From Halalkalibacter krulwichiae (lineage in GTDB: Bacteria > Bacillota > Bacilli > Bacillales > Bacillaceae_D): DNA of 64,000 nucleotides. Position 1 is the stretch's first letter. Every line of letters starts with the position of its first letter. The position numbers were made by a program, and so were the translations under genes. Below, piece after piece: positions 44,210 to 52,723 of the stretch. The stretch spans positions 3,247,501 through 3,311,500 of the forward strand of contig NZ_CP020814.1 of assembly GCF_002109385.1 (NCBI RefSeq). Reading direction: 5' to 3'. Below the pieces are notes generated by a model, which saw only the letters and a list, made by a program, of their open reading frames with translations, did no database searches and was not told the origin of the DNA.

Positions 44210-44285
44210 CGGTTGCACCAATCGCTCAATACGACTAAGGTGCCCAAATAAAAGTCGTATTTCTATGCTTTCCAAACTATTCTTT
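44200..44285 (-). promoter_or_regulatory. c-di-GMP class II riboswitch
   Basis: On the minus strand the aptamer reads GGAAAGC (44273-44267), then a perfect 9-base helix AATACGACT/AGTCGTATT (44261-44253 with 44236-44228) whose loop contains TTTGGGCACC. It is followed by GGTGCAACCGGCC (44219-44207). GGGCACC in the loop pairs with GGTGC downstream, making the pseudoknot. The order GGAAA, helix, UUGGGCAC, helix, GUGCAACCG is that of the c-di-GMP-II aptamer of Clostridium acetobutylicum. It lies between a promoter and a terminator ahead of the pilin gene; by analogy with the C. difficile pilus riboswitch it should turn transcription on when c-di-GMP is high (inference). Confidence 0.9.
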
Positions 44286-44295
44286 TGATACTTTG

Positions 44296-44324
44296 ATTGT
44301 ATTCTGAGAGATTGCTAAAGTCAA
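44296..44324 (-). promoter_or_regulatory. Promoter of the pilus operon
   Basis: Minus strand: -35 TTGACT (44319-44324), 17-base spacer, -10 TACAAT (44296-44301). The transcript would start near 44289, just before the riboswitch. Confidence 0.75.
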
Positions 44325-44359
44325 TACTTTTTCCTTAGTAATCACCATTTATTCACATA

Positions 44360-44458
44360 AAAGGACAAATTAAACTAAATTCAACCAGGTCTTTTGATGG
44401 GTATCTCATCGAGTCAAAAAGACAAACACCACCACCAATAGACCTAGCAATGTCCTTT
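44360..44458. other. Nested inverted repeats downstream of folC
   Basis: Three helices are nested in 99 bases: AAAGGACA/TGTCCTTT (44360-44367, 44451-44458), AGGTCT/AGACCT (44387-44392, 44440-44445) and TTTTGA/TCAAAA (44392-44397, 44414-44419), with GATG/CATC inside. The block lies between folC and the pilus promoter. It has no T-tail on the minus strand, so it is not an ordinary terminator. Possible structured RNA or DNA element; no known family recognised. Confidence 0.45.
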
Positions 44459-44485
44459 ATGCATTTATTATATAACCCTTTATCC

Positions 44486-45793
44486 CTACATGACAGAGAT
44501 CAAATTTTTCCATTTTTCTCTTACTCTAGCGATAAAATATAAAGAACCACAAATGATTAATACTTCATCCATTTTGGTTTGTTCGATTTCTTCATGCAAA
44601 GCTTGCGTCCAGTTCTCGTGATAACGTTTCGTTTGAACAGGAGCTTGTGTCGATAAGCTTTCTGCCTTTGCTGCTCGATCAAAGTCAAAAGTTGTAAACG
44701 TAAAGCTTGCTTGAAAATCTAAAAATGGCTGTAGTAAGCTGTTCATGTCTTTTTCTTTCGTTGCAGCTATTAAAAAGCGAACATTTTTATTCGGATAGTG
44801 TAGTTTTAATGTTTCAGCCAATGCTTGCATTCCTTCTTTGTTATGTGCACCATCCACTATAACCGTCGGGCTTTCTTGTAACACTTCAAAACGCCCTGGC
44901 CATGTTGTCAAAAGGAGTCCTTTTTGAATGTGTGTATCATCAATAACCAACTGATTATTCGTTCTTAATAATTCTAGTGCTTGTATGGCAATAGCAGCAT
45001 TTTGACGTTGATGAGGTCCAGACATTTGAATTGTGACATCCAAAGGCTCTCTTCCTATTTGAGTATAAGTAAAAACTTGTCTCTCTTCATTAACAGCGAC
45101 AACCTCTTCATCAAAATGTTTTCCTAACACATAAAGAGGAGATTTGTTTTGATTTGAGACAGCTTGGATCACTCTTTTCGCATCTTCTTGCGACACACCG
45201 GATACAATGGGTACGTGTTCTTTAATAATGCCTGCTTTTTCTGAAGCAATTTCTTTTAGCGATTCTCCTAAGATTTGCATATGATCAAAACCAATAGACG
45301 TAATAATCGATAGAATCGGCGTAATCACATTTGTCGAATCTAAGCGGCCGCCTAAGCCTACTTCTACTAAAACAATATCTGGCTTGGCGATCGTTCCGAA
45401 GTAGTCAAAAGCGATCGTTGTCAGGACTTCAAATTCTGTTGGACTGCCATATTCCGTTTTGCTTAATTGTTCTACTAATGGTTGAATGCGCTTGGCACAT
45501 GTAAGAAGAGCTTCCTCATTAATGGGTGTGCCGTTTAATGAAATTCGATCTTCAAAACATTCCATTGAAGGAGATGTAAATGTACCAACCGAGTAGCCCG
45601 CCTCCACTAATGTGTGACGTAAAAAGCTAACTGTTGAACCTTTTCCATTCGTTCCTCCAATATGAATCGCTTTAAGCATTTGATCAGGACGGTCTAATCG
45701 ATCAAGCATCCAATTCATCCGTTCAAGTCCGGGCTTTATGCCAAATGAAAGTAACCCTTCAATCCAGTTAATCACATCTGCTCTATTTTTCAT
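44486..45793 (-). CDS. folC: Folylpolyglutamate synthase/dihydrofolate synthase
   Basis: Adds glutamate to folates (and to dihydropteroate in bifunctional forms). The 435-residue Mur-ligase-type protein shows the P-loop IHIGGTNGKGSTVSF, then GTFTSPSMECFEDRISLNG, VEVGLGGRLDSTNVI and the C-terminal VDGAHNKEGM. GGAGG lies 8 bases before ATG 45793; an ATG 8 codons upstream lacks a spaced site. Usually transcribed with valS; here the ECF sigma operon and the fasciclin gene lie between them. Confidence 0.95.
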   Translation of the reverse strand: MKNRADVINWIEGLLSFGIKPGLERMNWMLDRLDRPDQMLKAIHIGGTNGKGSTVSFLRHTLVEAGYSVGTFTSPSMECFEDRISLNGTPINEEALLTCAKRIQPLVEQLSKTEYGSPTEFEVLTTIAFDYFGTIAKPDIVLVEVGLGGRLDSTNVITPILSIITSIGFDHMQILGESLKEIASEKAGIIKEHVPIVSGVSQEDAKRVIQAVSNQNKSPLYVLGKHFDEEVVAVNEERQVFTYTQIGREPLDVTIQMSGPHQRQNAAIAIQALELLRTNNQLVIDDTHIQKGLLLTTWPGRFEVLQESPTVIVDGAHNKEGMQALAETLKLHYPNKNVRFLIAATKEKDMNSLLQPFLDFQASFTFTTFDFDRAAKAESLSTQAPVQTKRYHENWTQALHEEIEQTKMDEVLIICGSLYFIARVREKWKNLISVM

Positions 45794-45893
45794 CGCACAT
45801 TCCTCCGATTCTCCCAAGTTGCTAGTTCAAGTTTATCTTAGAATGGTAGGGAATGAAATAGTAGATGTTTGGTATGAGCTGAATAAGAAAGAG

Positions 45894-47735
45894 CTAATTC
45901 TCATCTCCACCGTGTTGCTCATACATTTCCATCCACTCTCTAAACGCCTCGTCATCTCCTTCCTTCTCTGCTTTTTCCATCATCATTTCTGCATAGAAAG
46001 GTTTCTCTGTCAACTCAGATAGCTTGGCGATATAGTGATACATTTCCTCTCGTAACAGCGGGGAGTTATCTTTTGTTTGCTGACGGACGATATTTAGGAC
46101 TTTAACGGCCATTCTAAGAGCGAGATCGTCGTCATTGTTTTCTTTTATTAAGGATCGGTATGCATCAAGTGCTTGTTGATGCTTCCCATCAAGCAATAGT
46201 TGGTCAGCTTCAGTTATAGACCGGTTTCTAACCGTGAAAAAAGGAAGTTTCTCTGTGAGTGATTCGTCTAAACGGTAACCATTGCTGCGGCGTAGTTCTT
46301 TGTCATTTTCATCATAGGCAACGACCGACCATGAAAACAACCCTTTTGGATGCAAGTAGTCAAAAAGTTGAGCAGGATCGAGTCCGCCTTCATAAACGTC
46401 TTGATTACTAATTTCATAGTCTACAAAAAACGGACTGTGATATAGTTCCGTAATTGCCACACTCCATTTATCATCTGTGATTGGACCACTTACTAAACTA
46501 GACATTGATCCATTTTCAAAATGATAGGCCGTATATACTTGATAATAAGCTGCATCGGTTTCCTCCCACTGAAACGTAATCGTCTCGCCTTCTATCACTT
46601 CGGAATTCACAGGCGATGTAACATTCATAAGTCGACGTAACTCTATGTCATACTGAATATCTTGATCTGTTACACGGAGGATTTCTTCCTGGTCTACTGG
46701 CCATGAATACCCATCGATTTGTTCAAAAAATAATCGGATGCCGATTTGATAATCTCCTGGTAAGACAGTGAGAGTGAACTTACCTTGTTCATCTGTTTTC
46801 GTTTCATTTTCTTCTCCGATTGGACTAATGGATCGATAGGATTCCTCTTCGTCACGCATTACAACAGCTGCTCCGACAACCGGTGTACCATCCTCTTTTT
46901 TCACATAGCCTGTAACGGTTCGAAATTCGATGTCACCCTTCATTTGTTGTAGCTGCTTTTTCAACTGACTGACTCGTTCTGATTCGTCGGCATACCAGTC
47001 CTCTTCCATCGTAGCTGCTTTCTTCCTTTGTTGTTCCCATTCCTTAATTGCAGACAGCGCCTCTGAAAGGAGATTTTCTTCTAGTAACAATTTCACTTTT
47101 AAAACAATCCATTTCTCTGAAGGAACGTATACAAATGCATGTTGCAGTCGCTTCTCTTCCTGAGCTCGATAAGCCTCAAGAAACTCTAATGCTTCCTCTT
47201 TTTTTCCTAACTGCCTTAAATATTCTGGCTGTAAGAGCAGCAATTCTTCATCAACAAATTCACGTTTCGATAAAATGACTTGCTTCTGTTCTTCTATATA
47301 AGCAATCGCTTCTTCCTTCGATTTCTCTGTTGCAATCGTCTTTGCTTTTAACGCCTGCGCATAATCAAAGTAAATTCGGTCTGCACTTCCTCGCTCTATA
47401 TACTCATCAATATAGGATTGAACGTCCTCTGTCTTAAACCCTCTACTGAAACCCCTATCTGACCAAGAAGATGATGTCGGTGTCACATAGACGTCATATC
47501 GTTGTCCAAGCTCAGGTTCAAGAATGTATCTCTCGATTAAAGTTAACTTTCTCGATATTGTCCATGATTGATCTATTAAAGCCTTCATCATTTCAAAGGC
47601 TTCTGGATCACCAGCCTGAAACGCTGCCTCTACTTGTTTCTCTTTCCATATAGGGATCACTAAAGCTTGAATTGTCAGGAATGACATACTTAAAGCAACA
47701 ACGACTATAAGCAAATGCTTAATCTTTATTCTCAT
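45894..47735 (-). CDS. Membrane-anchored protein with TPR-like and carboxypeptidase-regulatory domains, unknown function
   Basis: A 613-residue protein. One N-terminal helix (about 8-28) anchors it, with the rest outside. A helical region (about 90-265) rich in paired helices resembles TPR. A CarboxypepD_reg-like beta-sandwich follows (about 272-360; VTGYVKKEDGTPVVGAAVVM, TDEQGKFTLTVLPGDY), then a fibronectin-like part (about 365-500; VNSEVIEGETITFQW) and a final TPR-like pair. It is the third gene of an operon with an ECF sigma factor and its anti-sigma protein, with ATG overlapping the previous stop by 4 bases. It may be a sensor or effector of that envelope stress system (inference). I know no named homologue. 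Confidence 0.7.
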   Translation of the reverse strand: MRIKIKHLLIVVVALSMSFLTIQALVIPIWKEKQVEAAFQAGDPEAFEMMKALIDQSWTISRKLTLIERYILEPELGQRYDVYVTPTSSSWSDRGFSRGFKTEDVQSYIDEYIERGSADRIYFDYAQALKAKTIATEKSKEEAIAYIEEQKQVILSKREFVDEELLLLQPEYLRQLGKKEEALEFLEAYRAQEEKRLQHAFVYVPSEKWIVLKVKLLLEENLLSEALSAIKEWEQQRKKAATMEEDWYADESERVSQLKKQLQQMKGDIEFRTVTGYVKKEDGTPVVGAAVVMRDEEESYRSISPIGEENETKTDEQGKFTLTVLPGDYQIGIRLFFEQIDGYSWPVDQEEILRVTDQDIQYDIELRRLMNVTSPVNSEVIEGETITFQWEETDAAYYQVYTAYHFENGSMSSLVSGPITDDKWSVAITELYHSPFFVDYEISNQDVYEGGLDPAQLFDYLHPKGLFSWSVVAYDENDKELRRSNGYRLDESLTEKLPFFTVRNRSITEADQLLLDGKHQQALDAYRSLIKENNDDDLALRMAVKVLNIVRQQTKDNSPLLREEMYHYIAKLSELTEKPFYAEMMMEKAEKEGDDEAFREWMEMYEQHGGDEN

Positions 47736-48034
47736 TGTCCCCTCACCCTTTCCTGAAATAAGTCACTCCAAACAATATTACCTTGGACTTCGATTAACTC
47801 ATTTGTTTCAATTTGATAAAAGCTTATCAAATCAATTGAGGCTCCAACGAAGAAGCATGCCATAATGGCCATTACCGGAAGCACTGGAAGCGTGATCTCT
47901 TTATTTAAAAAGCGCTTAACCTTTTCTTGCTTTGAACGAGAATTCAACTGACGTAATATAGACTCATGTTGTGTAAAAACGATTCCAGTCAATTCTTCAT
48001 CTAGTTGTTGTTTCATTTGTTTTCGTTCAGTCAT
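47732..48034 (-). CDS. Putative anti-sigma factor, single membrane helix
   Basis: About 100 residues: a charged cytosolic part (1-60, TERKQMKQQLDEELTGIVFT), one membrane helix (about 65-85) and a short outer tail. No zinc-binding HxxxCxxC motif is present. The position right after an ECF sigma gene, with ATG 48034 overlapping the sigma stop by 8 bases (ATGACTGA), supports an anti-sigma role. Function inferred from context only. Confidence 0.65.
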   Translation of the reverse strand: MTERKQMKQQLDEELTGIVFTQHESILRQLNSRSKQEKVKRFLNKEITLPVLPVMAIMACFFVGASIDLISFYQIETNELIEVQGNIVWSDLFQERVRGQ

Positions 48035-48569
48035 TTTGCTCACCTTCTAAACGGTCTTTTAATTGCTTACGTGCCCTGGCCAGCCGACTCTTCACCGTAC
48101 TTTCTTTTTCATCGATCATCGATACAATCTCCTTCACACTAAACTCCTGAAAATAATACAAGGCAATGATTTCTCGATATTTTTGATCAAGGGTTTGAAC
48201 TGCTTTTACTAAAGATTGACCATCAAGTAAGCGAAGAATTTCCGTTTCTGGTGTGTCTTCGACGGTCCCCTCTTCTATATGATCATCAGCATGCCTTAAG
48301 AAAACATGCTTAAAGCTCCAACGCCTTGTTCTTTTTCGGCACTCATTGATCACAATCGATACGAGCCATTGTTTAAACTTCTTTGAATCCTGTAACTGAT
48401 GAATCCGATCAAATGCAGCTACAAACGCATCTTGAACGACATCTTCTGCCTCATAGCGATCTTTCAACACTAGAGAAGCTAACCTGAGGCATTCGTTACT
48501 GAACAGTTCGAGGCATTGCTTAAATGCCGCTTCATCCTTCTCTTTTAATCGCTGTACTAGCTCCTCCAT
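48027..48569 (-). CDS. ECF-family RNA polymerase sigma factor
   Basis: A 180-residue sigma-70 family protein with region 2 (about 20-90; RYEAEDVVQDAFVAAFDRI) and region 4 (about 120-172; LDQKYREIIALYYFQEFSVK, STVKSRLARARKQL). Region 3 is absent, as in ECF factors. It should direct transcription of its own operon in response to an envelope signal. GAGGAG precedes the ATG. Upstream, TGTTGCAACC could be a -35 element, but I found no convincing -10 of ECF type. It is divergent from the fasciclin gene at 48809. Confidence 0.88.
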   Translation of the reverse strand: MEELVQRLKEKDEAAFKQCLELFSNECLRLASLVLKDRYEAEDVVQDAFVAAFDRIHQLQDSKKFKQWLVSIVINECRKRTRRWSFKHVFLRHADDHIEEGTVEDTPETEILRLLDGQSLVKAVQTLDQKYREIIALYYFQEFSVKEIVSMIDEKESTVKSRLARARKQLKDRLEGEQND

Positions 48570-48808
48570 TTACTATTCTCCTCGGGTAAAATTCGTCTCA
48601 ATTAAACGTACTTACTTAATAGAGTCATCATAGCAGATTTTGGTTGCAACATTTCAGAATTTTTTTCCTATTACATTCGGATAATGTAATCGATTAGACG
48701 GATACTACCTTTGTAGCTTACATATCGGAGGTGCTATGACATATAAAATTTGAGATGGTTGTGATGATGAAAAAGAACTAAAAGGGAAACAAAAAGGAGG
48801 ATTTTGAA

Positions 48809-49306
48809 ATGGAAAAGAAAAGAATTGGGTTGCTGTTCATTGTCTTTATGCTACTTATCTCGTTTGCAACAGGAGCTTTAGCAGCTGAGAAACCTAGAGC
48901 TGATAAAGACATTGTAGATACAGCCGTTGACGCTGGTGATTTTAGTATTTTAGCAGGTGCTTTAGAAAAGGCAAATTTAGTCGAGGCACTTAAAGGGGAA
49001 GGACCCTTTACTGTGTTCGCTCCTACTGATCAAGCATTTAAACAGTTGTTAGCTGAATTAGGAATCACTATCGATGAGTTGTTAGCAAGAGAAGACTTAG
49101 CAACGATTTTACAATACCATGTCGTCCCTGGAAAAATGATGTCTGGTGATTTAAAAGACGGTATGAAAGTGAAAACATTAGCTGAAAAAGAAGTAATGAT
49201 ATCGTTAGATCCTGTTCGAATAAACGATGCAAAAGTAGCAAAACCAGATATTGAAGCTTCAAATGGAGTCATCCATGTGATTGACAAAGTGTTATTGCCT
49301 AACTAA
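48809..49306 (+). CDS. Secreted fasciclin (FAS1) domain protein
   Basis: A 165-residue exported protein: signal peptide (about 1-25, ending GALAA) and one FAS1 domain with the two conserved blocks EGPFTVFAPTDQAFKQL and ILQYHVVPGKM, ending NGVIHVIDKVLLPN. FAS1 domains act in adhesion or cell-surface binding. No LPXTG or lipobox is present, so it should be released or held non-covalently. AAAGGAGG lies 8 bases before the ATG. The 239-base gap to the divergent sigma gene contains the inverted repeat ATTACAT/ATGTAAT near 48672, of unknown use. Confidence 0.88.
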   Translation: MEKKRIGLLFIVFMLLISFATGALAAEKPRADKDIVDTAVDAGDFSILAGALEKANLVEALKGEGPFTVFAPTDQAFKQLLAELGITIDELLAREDLATILQYHVVPGKMMSGDLKDGMKVKTLAEKEVMISLDPVRINDAKVAKPDIEASNGVIHVIDKVLLPN

Positions 49307-49315
49307 ACAATGTTT

Positions 49316-49366
49316 AAAAAGGGGCTTATCAAAGGTCTGGTTTGACCTTTTGACACGCCCCTTTTT
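49316..49366. terminator. Bidirectional terminator between fasciclin gene and valS
   Basis: AAAAAGGGGC/GCCCCTTTTT closes an inner stem TCAAAGGTC/GACCTTTTGA. Runs of T follow on both strands, so it serves both convergent genes. Confidence 0.9.
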
Positions 49367-49376
49367 CAAGTCTTTA

Positions 49377-52021
49377 TTAAGCCTTCAATTCAGCAATACG
49401 TGCTTGAACCGCTTCACGTTTCGCTTTGTAATCTGCTTGCTTCGCTTTCTCTTCTTCAATAACCTTTTCCGGTGCTTTTCGAATGAAGCCTTCATTCGAA
49501 AGCTTCTTGTCAACACGCTCGACTTCTTTCGTAAGCTTCTCAAGCTCTTTTTCAAGGCGAGCAATTTCTGCATCTAAATCGAGTAATCCAGCTAAAGGCA
49601 AGTATAGGTCAACACCTGATAATACTTGAGACATCGACTTTTCTGGAGCGGTAACATCTGTACCGATTGTTAATTTGCTTGGGTTACAGAGTTTCTCGAT
49701 GTAACTTTGACCACGAGTTAGCTGAGCATTTACTTTGTCACTCTTCGCATGAATGAGTAATTCGATTTGTTTGCTCATTGGTACATTTAATTCCGCTCTC
49801 GTATTACGAACAGAGCGAATAATGTCCTTTAATAATTCCATATCTTCAACAGCATCTTCAAAGATTAATGCTTCTTCACGCTCAGGCCATGCTGCAACCG
49901 TAATCGATTCGCCTTTGTGCGGCAAATGTTGCCAAATTTCCTCGGTAATAAACGGCATCATCGGATGAAGCAATCTCATCGTTTGATCAAGAACATAAGC
50001 TAACACCGATCTCGTTGTTTTCTTTGCCGCTTCGTCTTCACCATAAAGTGGAAGTTTCGCCATTTCAATATACCAATCACAGAAATCATCCCAAATGAAG
50101 TTATATAACAGGCGACCAACTTCACCAAATTCATATGCATCAATAAGACGAGTGACATCTGTGATCGTCTCTTGTAGACGAGTTAAGATCCACTTATCTG
50201 CGATTGTCTTCTCACCAGTTAAATCAATTTCGTCATAAGTTAAACCTTCCATATTCATGAGAGCAAAGCGCGATGCATTCCAAATCTTATTCCCGAAATT
50301 CCACGTTGATTCGACTTTCTCCCAATAGAAACGAAGGTCATTTCCCGGGGAACTTCCTGTCGATAAGAAGAAACGTAGCGAATCCGCTCCGTATTTGTCG
50401 ATTACGTCCATCGGGTCTACACCATTACCTAGTGACTTACTCATCTTACGGCCTTCTGAATCACGTACAAGTCCATGAATAAGTACATCATCAAATGGAC
50501 GTTTTCCTGTAAACTCAAGCCCTTGGAAGATCATTCGAGATACCCAGAAGAAAATGATATCATAACCAGTTACAAGAACATTCGTTGAATAGAAGCGCTC
50601 GTAATCAGGCGACTGTTCATCTGGCCAACCCATCGTTGAAAATGGCCATAAAGCTGAGCTAAACCATGTATCTAGTACGTCATTATCTTGATTCCAGTTT
50701 TCCTCATCTTCAGGCGCTTCATGACCTACATACACTTCTCCTGTTTCCTTGTGATACCAAGCAGGAATACGGTGGCCCCACCAAAGTTGTCTTGATATAC
50801 ACCAGTCACGAATGTTTTCCATCCAGCGTAAATACGTTTTCTCAAATCGATCTGGAACGAAATTCACTTTTTCGTCTGACTTTTGTAGGTCAATTGCCTG
50901 ATCTGCTAATGGCTGCATTTTTACAAACCATTGAGTTGATAAGTATGGTTCTACGACTGCTCCACTACGCTCAGAGTGTCCAACTGAATGCATATGCTCT
51001 TCAATTTTGAATAATACTCCGGTTTCTTGTAGATCTTTAACGATTTGTTTGCGGCATTCAAAGCGATCCATTCCTTGATACTTTCCTGCCTTAGCATTCA
51101 TCGTTCCATCTTCATTCATGACAAGAATTCGCTCAAGATTATGACGATTTCCAATTTCAAAATCATTCGGGTCATGAGCTGGTGTGATTTTCACCGCACC
51201 TGAACCAAATTCCATATCAACATAGTCATCGGTAACAATCGGAATTTCTCGTCCCGTAATCGGTAATGTAACTGTTTTTCCAATTAAGTGCTTATAACGG
51301 TCATCCTCTGGGTGTACGGCTACCGCTGTATCACCAAGCATCGTTTCTGGGCGAGTTGTTGCAACTTCAATCTGGCCACTACCATCTGAAAGCGGGTAAT
51401 TCATATGATAGAACGCCCTTGAACATCTTGATAGATAACTTCAATATCTGATAGGGCTGTTTTCGTTTGTGGATCCCAGTTGATTATATATTCGCCGCGA
51501 TAGATTAACCCTTTTTCATATAGCTTAACGAATACTTCTCTTACCGCTTTTGATAAACCCTCGTCTAATGTAAAACGCTCACGTGAATAGTCAAGAGACA
51601 AACCCATTTTTGACCACTGATTACGGATGAAAGATGCATATTCTTCTTTCCATTCCCATGACTTTTCTAAGAACTTTTCACGCCCTAGGTCATAGCGGCT
51701 TAATCCTTCTTCTTTTAATTTTGCTTCTACTTTTGCTTGAGTTGCGATACCGGCATGGTCCATTCCTGGAAGCCATAACGTATCATAGCCCTGCATTCGC
51801 TTAACACGAGCTAAAATATCTTGAAGAGTTGTATCCCAAGCATGGCCTAGGTGTAGTTTCCCCGTTACATTAGGGGGTGGAATGACAATCGAATACGGCT
51901 GTTTAGACTCATCGCTCGTCGCTTCGAAAAATTTCCCTTCTAGCCAGTAGGAATACCATTTTGCTTCGGTTTCCTGCGGGTTGTATTTCGTTGGCATCGT
52001 TAGTTGCTCTTTTTCACTCAT
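49377..52021 (-). CDS. valS: Valyl-tRNA synthetase, reading frame broken once
   Basis: Charges tRNA-Val. Together the two frames make the full enzyme of about 881 residues. The first (52021-51401) has the HIGH element [15 protein letters not shown]. The second (51404-49377) has the editing-domain segment [21 protein letters not shown], the KMSKS loop [10 protein letters not shown] and the C-terminal coiled-coil arm. The break is at VQG: adding one G to the GGG run (CCC at 51416-51418, plus-strand letters) gives [17 protein letters not shown], the expected sequence. Because valS is essential, a sequencing or assembly error is more likely than a true mutation. GGGAGG precedes the ATG. A Val T-box leader lies upstream. 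Confidence 0.95.
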
Positions 52022-52039
52022 TAGTTATCCTCCCTTTGC

Positions 52040-52320
52040 ATATAAAAAAACCCCCTCCATCCAAAGGACGAAGAGAGTTACTTTCGCGGTACCACCTTTG
52101 TTTGCAACAAAAAGAAATAGACCTTCTCGCTCCTTGTTGCACACTTAAACTGATAACGGCCAGTCTCCGGCTAAGCTTACTTTGATAACAAAATTAATTT
52201 TCAGCAAAGCTGCTCCTAGGCGACATTCAAATCGTACATCTTAAGAAATCTCTCAGCAACTGATTTCTCTCTCTGAAAGGTTCCGATCCTACTCTTCCTA
52301 TTCAACGCAATCATATTATT
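52040..52320 (-). promoter_or_regulatory. T-box leader of valS
   Basis: The minus strand carries the T-box antiterminator sequence AAAGGTGGTACCGCGAAAG (about 52096-52078). It is followed by a terminator stem, CTCTCTTCGTCC pairing with GGATGGAGGGGG, and then TTTTTTT (about 52044). The 5' part has the AGAGAGA and GAGA elements of stem I. A GUC valine codon within GAATGTCGCC (GTC at 52222-52224) is the best specifier candidate. Uncharged tRNA-Val would allow readthrough into valS. Confidence 0.93.
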
Positions 52321-52328
52321 GTGGTTAT

Positions 52329-52357
52329 ATTCTATCCGAATCGAGTTCATTCGTCAA
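52329..52357 (-). promoter_or_regulatory. Promoter of the valS transcript
   Basis: Minus strand: -35 TTGACG (52352-52357), 17-base spacer, -10 TAGAAT (52329-52334). It lies just upstream of the T-box leader. Confidence 0.75.
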
Positions 52358-52464
52358 TAAGAGCATTACCCATTTTTTTCTTTCTTATACTTCTTTCTTT
52401 ATTGTACACATTAGACTATGGTTTCGCATACCGTGTAGAAGAATGTTGCAGAGGAGGTACTGTA

Positions 52465-52674
52465 ATGAAGCGTCGTTTTGGTCGTTTTCATCATCACTTT
52501 CATCCTAAACGTCCAGGAATCTGGTTTCAAATTAAAGCAATTTGTATCCAAATCTTCTTGCCGCTTATTTGTTTTCAATTGCTGAGAACCTTGCTGTTGC
52601 CAACTACTTTTGATATTGTTCTCCTTACGCTCATGATCGCCTTTTATTTATCGTTAAAATTACGCATCATTTAA
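52465..52674 (+). CDS. Small membrane protein, His/Arg-rich N-terminus
   Basis: A 69-residue protein with a basic, histidine-rich start (MKRRFGRFHHHFHPKRPG) and two hydrophobic helices (about 27-43 and 48-65). GAGGAGG lies 8 bases before ATG 52465; the longer upstream open frame overlaps the valS promoter and has no start signal. It is divergent from valS and convergent with ysxE. No family known to me. Confidence 0.6.
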   Translation: MKRRFGRFHHHFHPKRPGIWFQIKAICIQIFLPLICFQLLRTLLLPTTFDIVLLTLMIAFYLSLKLRII

Positions 52675-52723
52675 ATCATACAAATCAAAAATAAAAAGCT
52701 CTCTTTCAAGTAGAAAGAGAACT

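Noticed and set aside
44069..44275. Open minus-strand frame of 68 codons in the pilin leader
   Set aside because: It covers the riboswitch and terminator, has no ribosome binding site and no protein-like composition.
48570..48808. ECF-type autoregulated promoter before the sigma gene
   Set aside because: TGTTGCAACC could be a -35, but no CGTC/CGTA-like -10 is found at 16-17 bases, so I do not list it.
49377..51404. Second frame of valS read as a separate gene starting at MNYPLSDG
   Set aside because: It starts inside the editing domain without a ribosome binding site and continues the upstream frame after a one-base correction.
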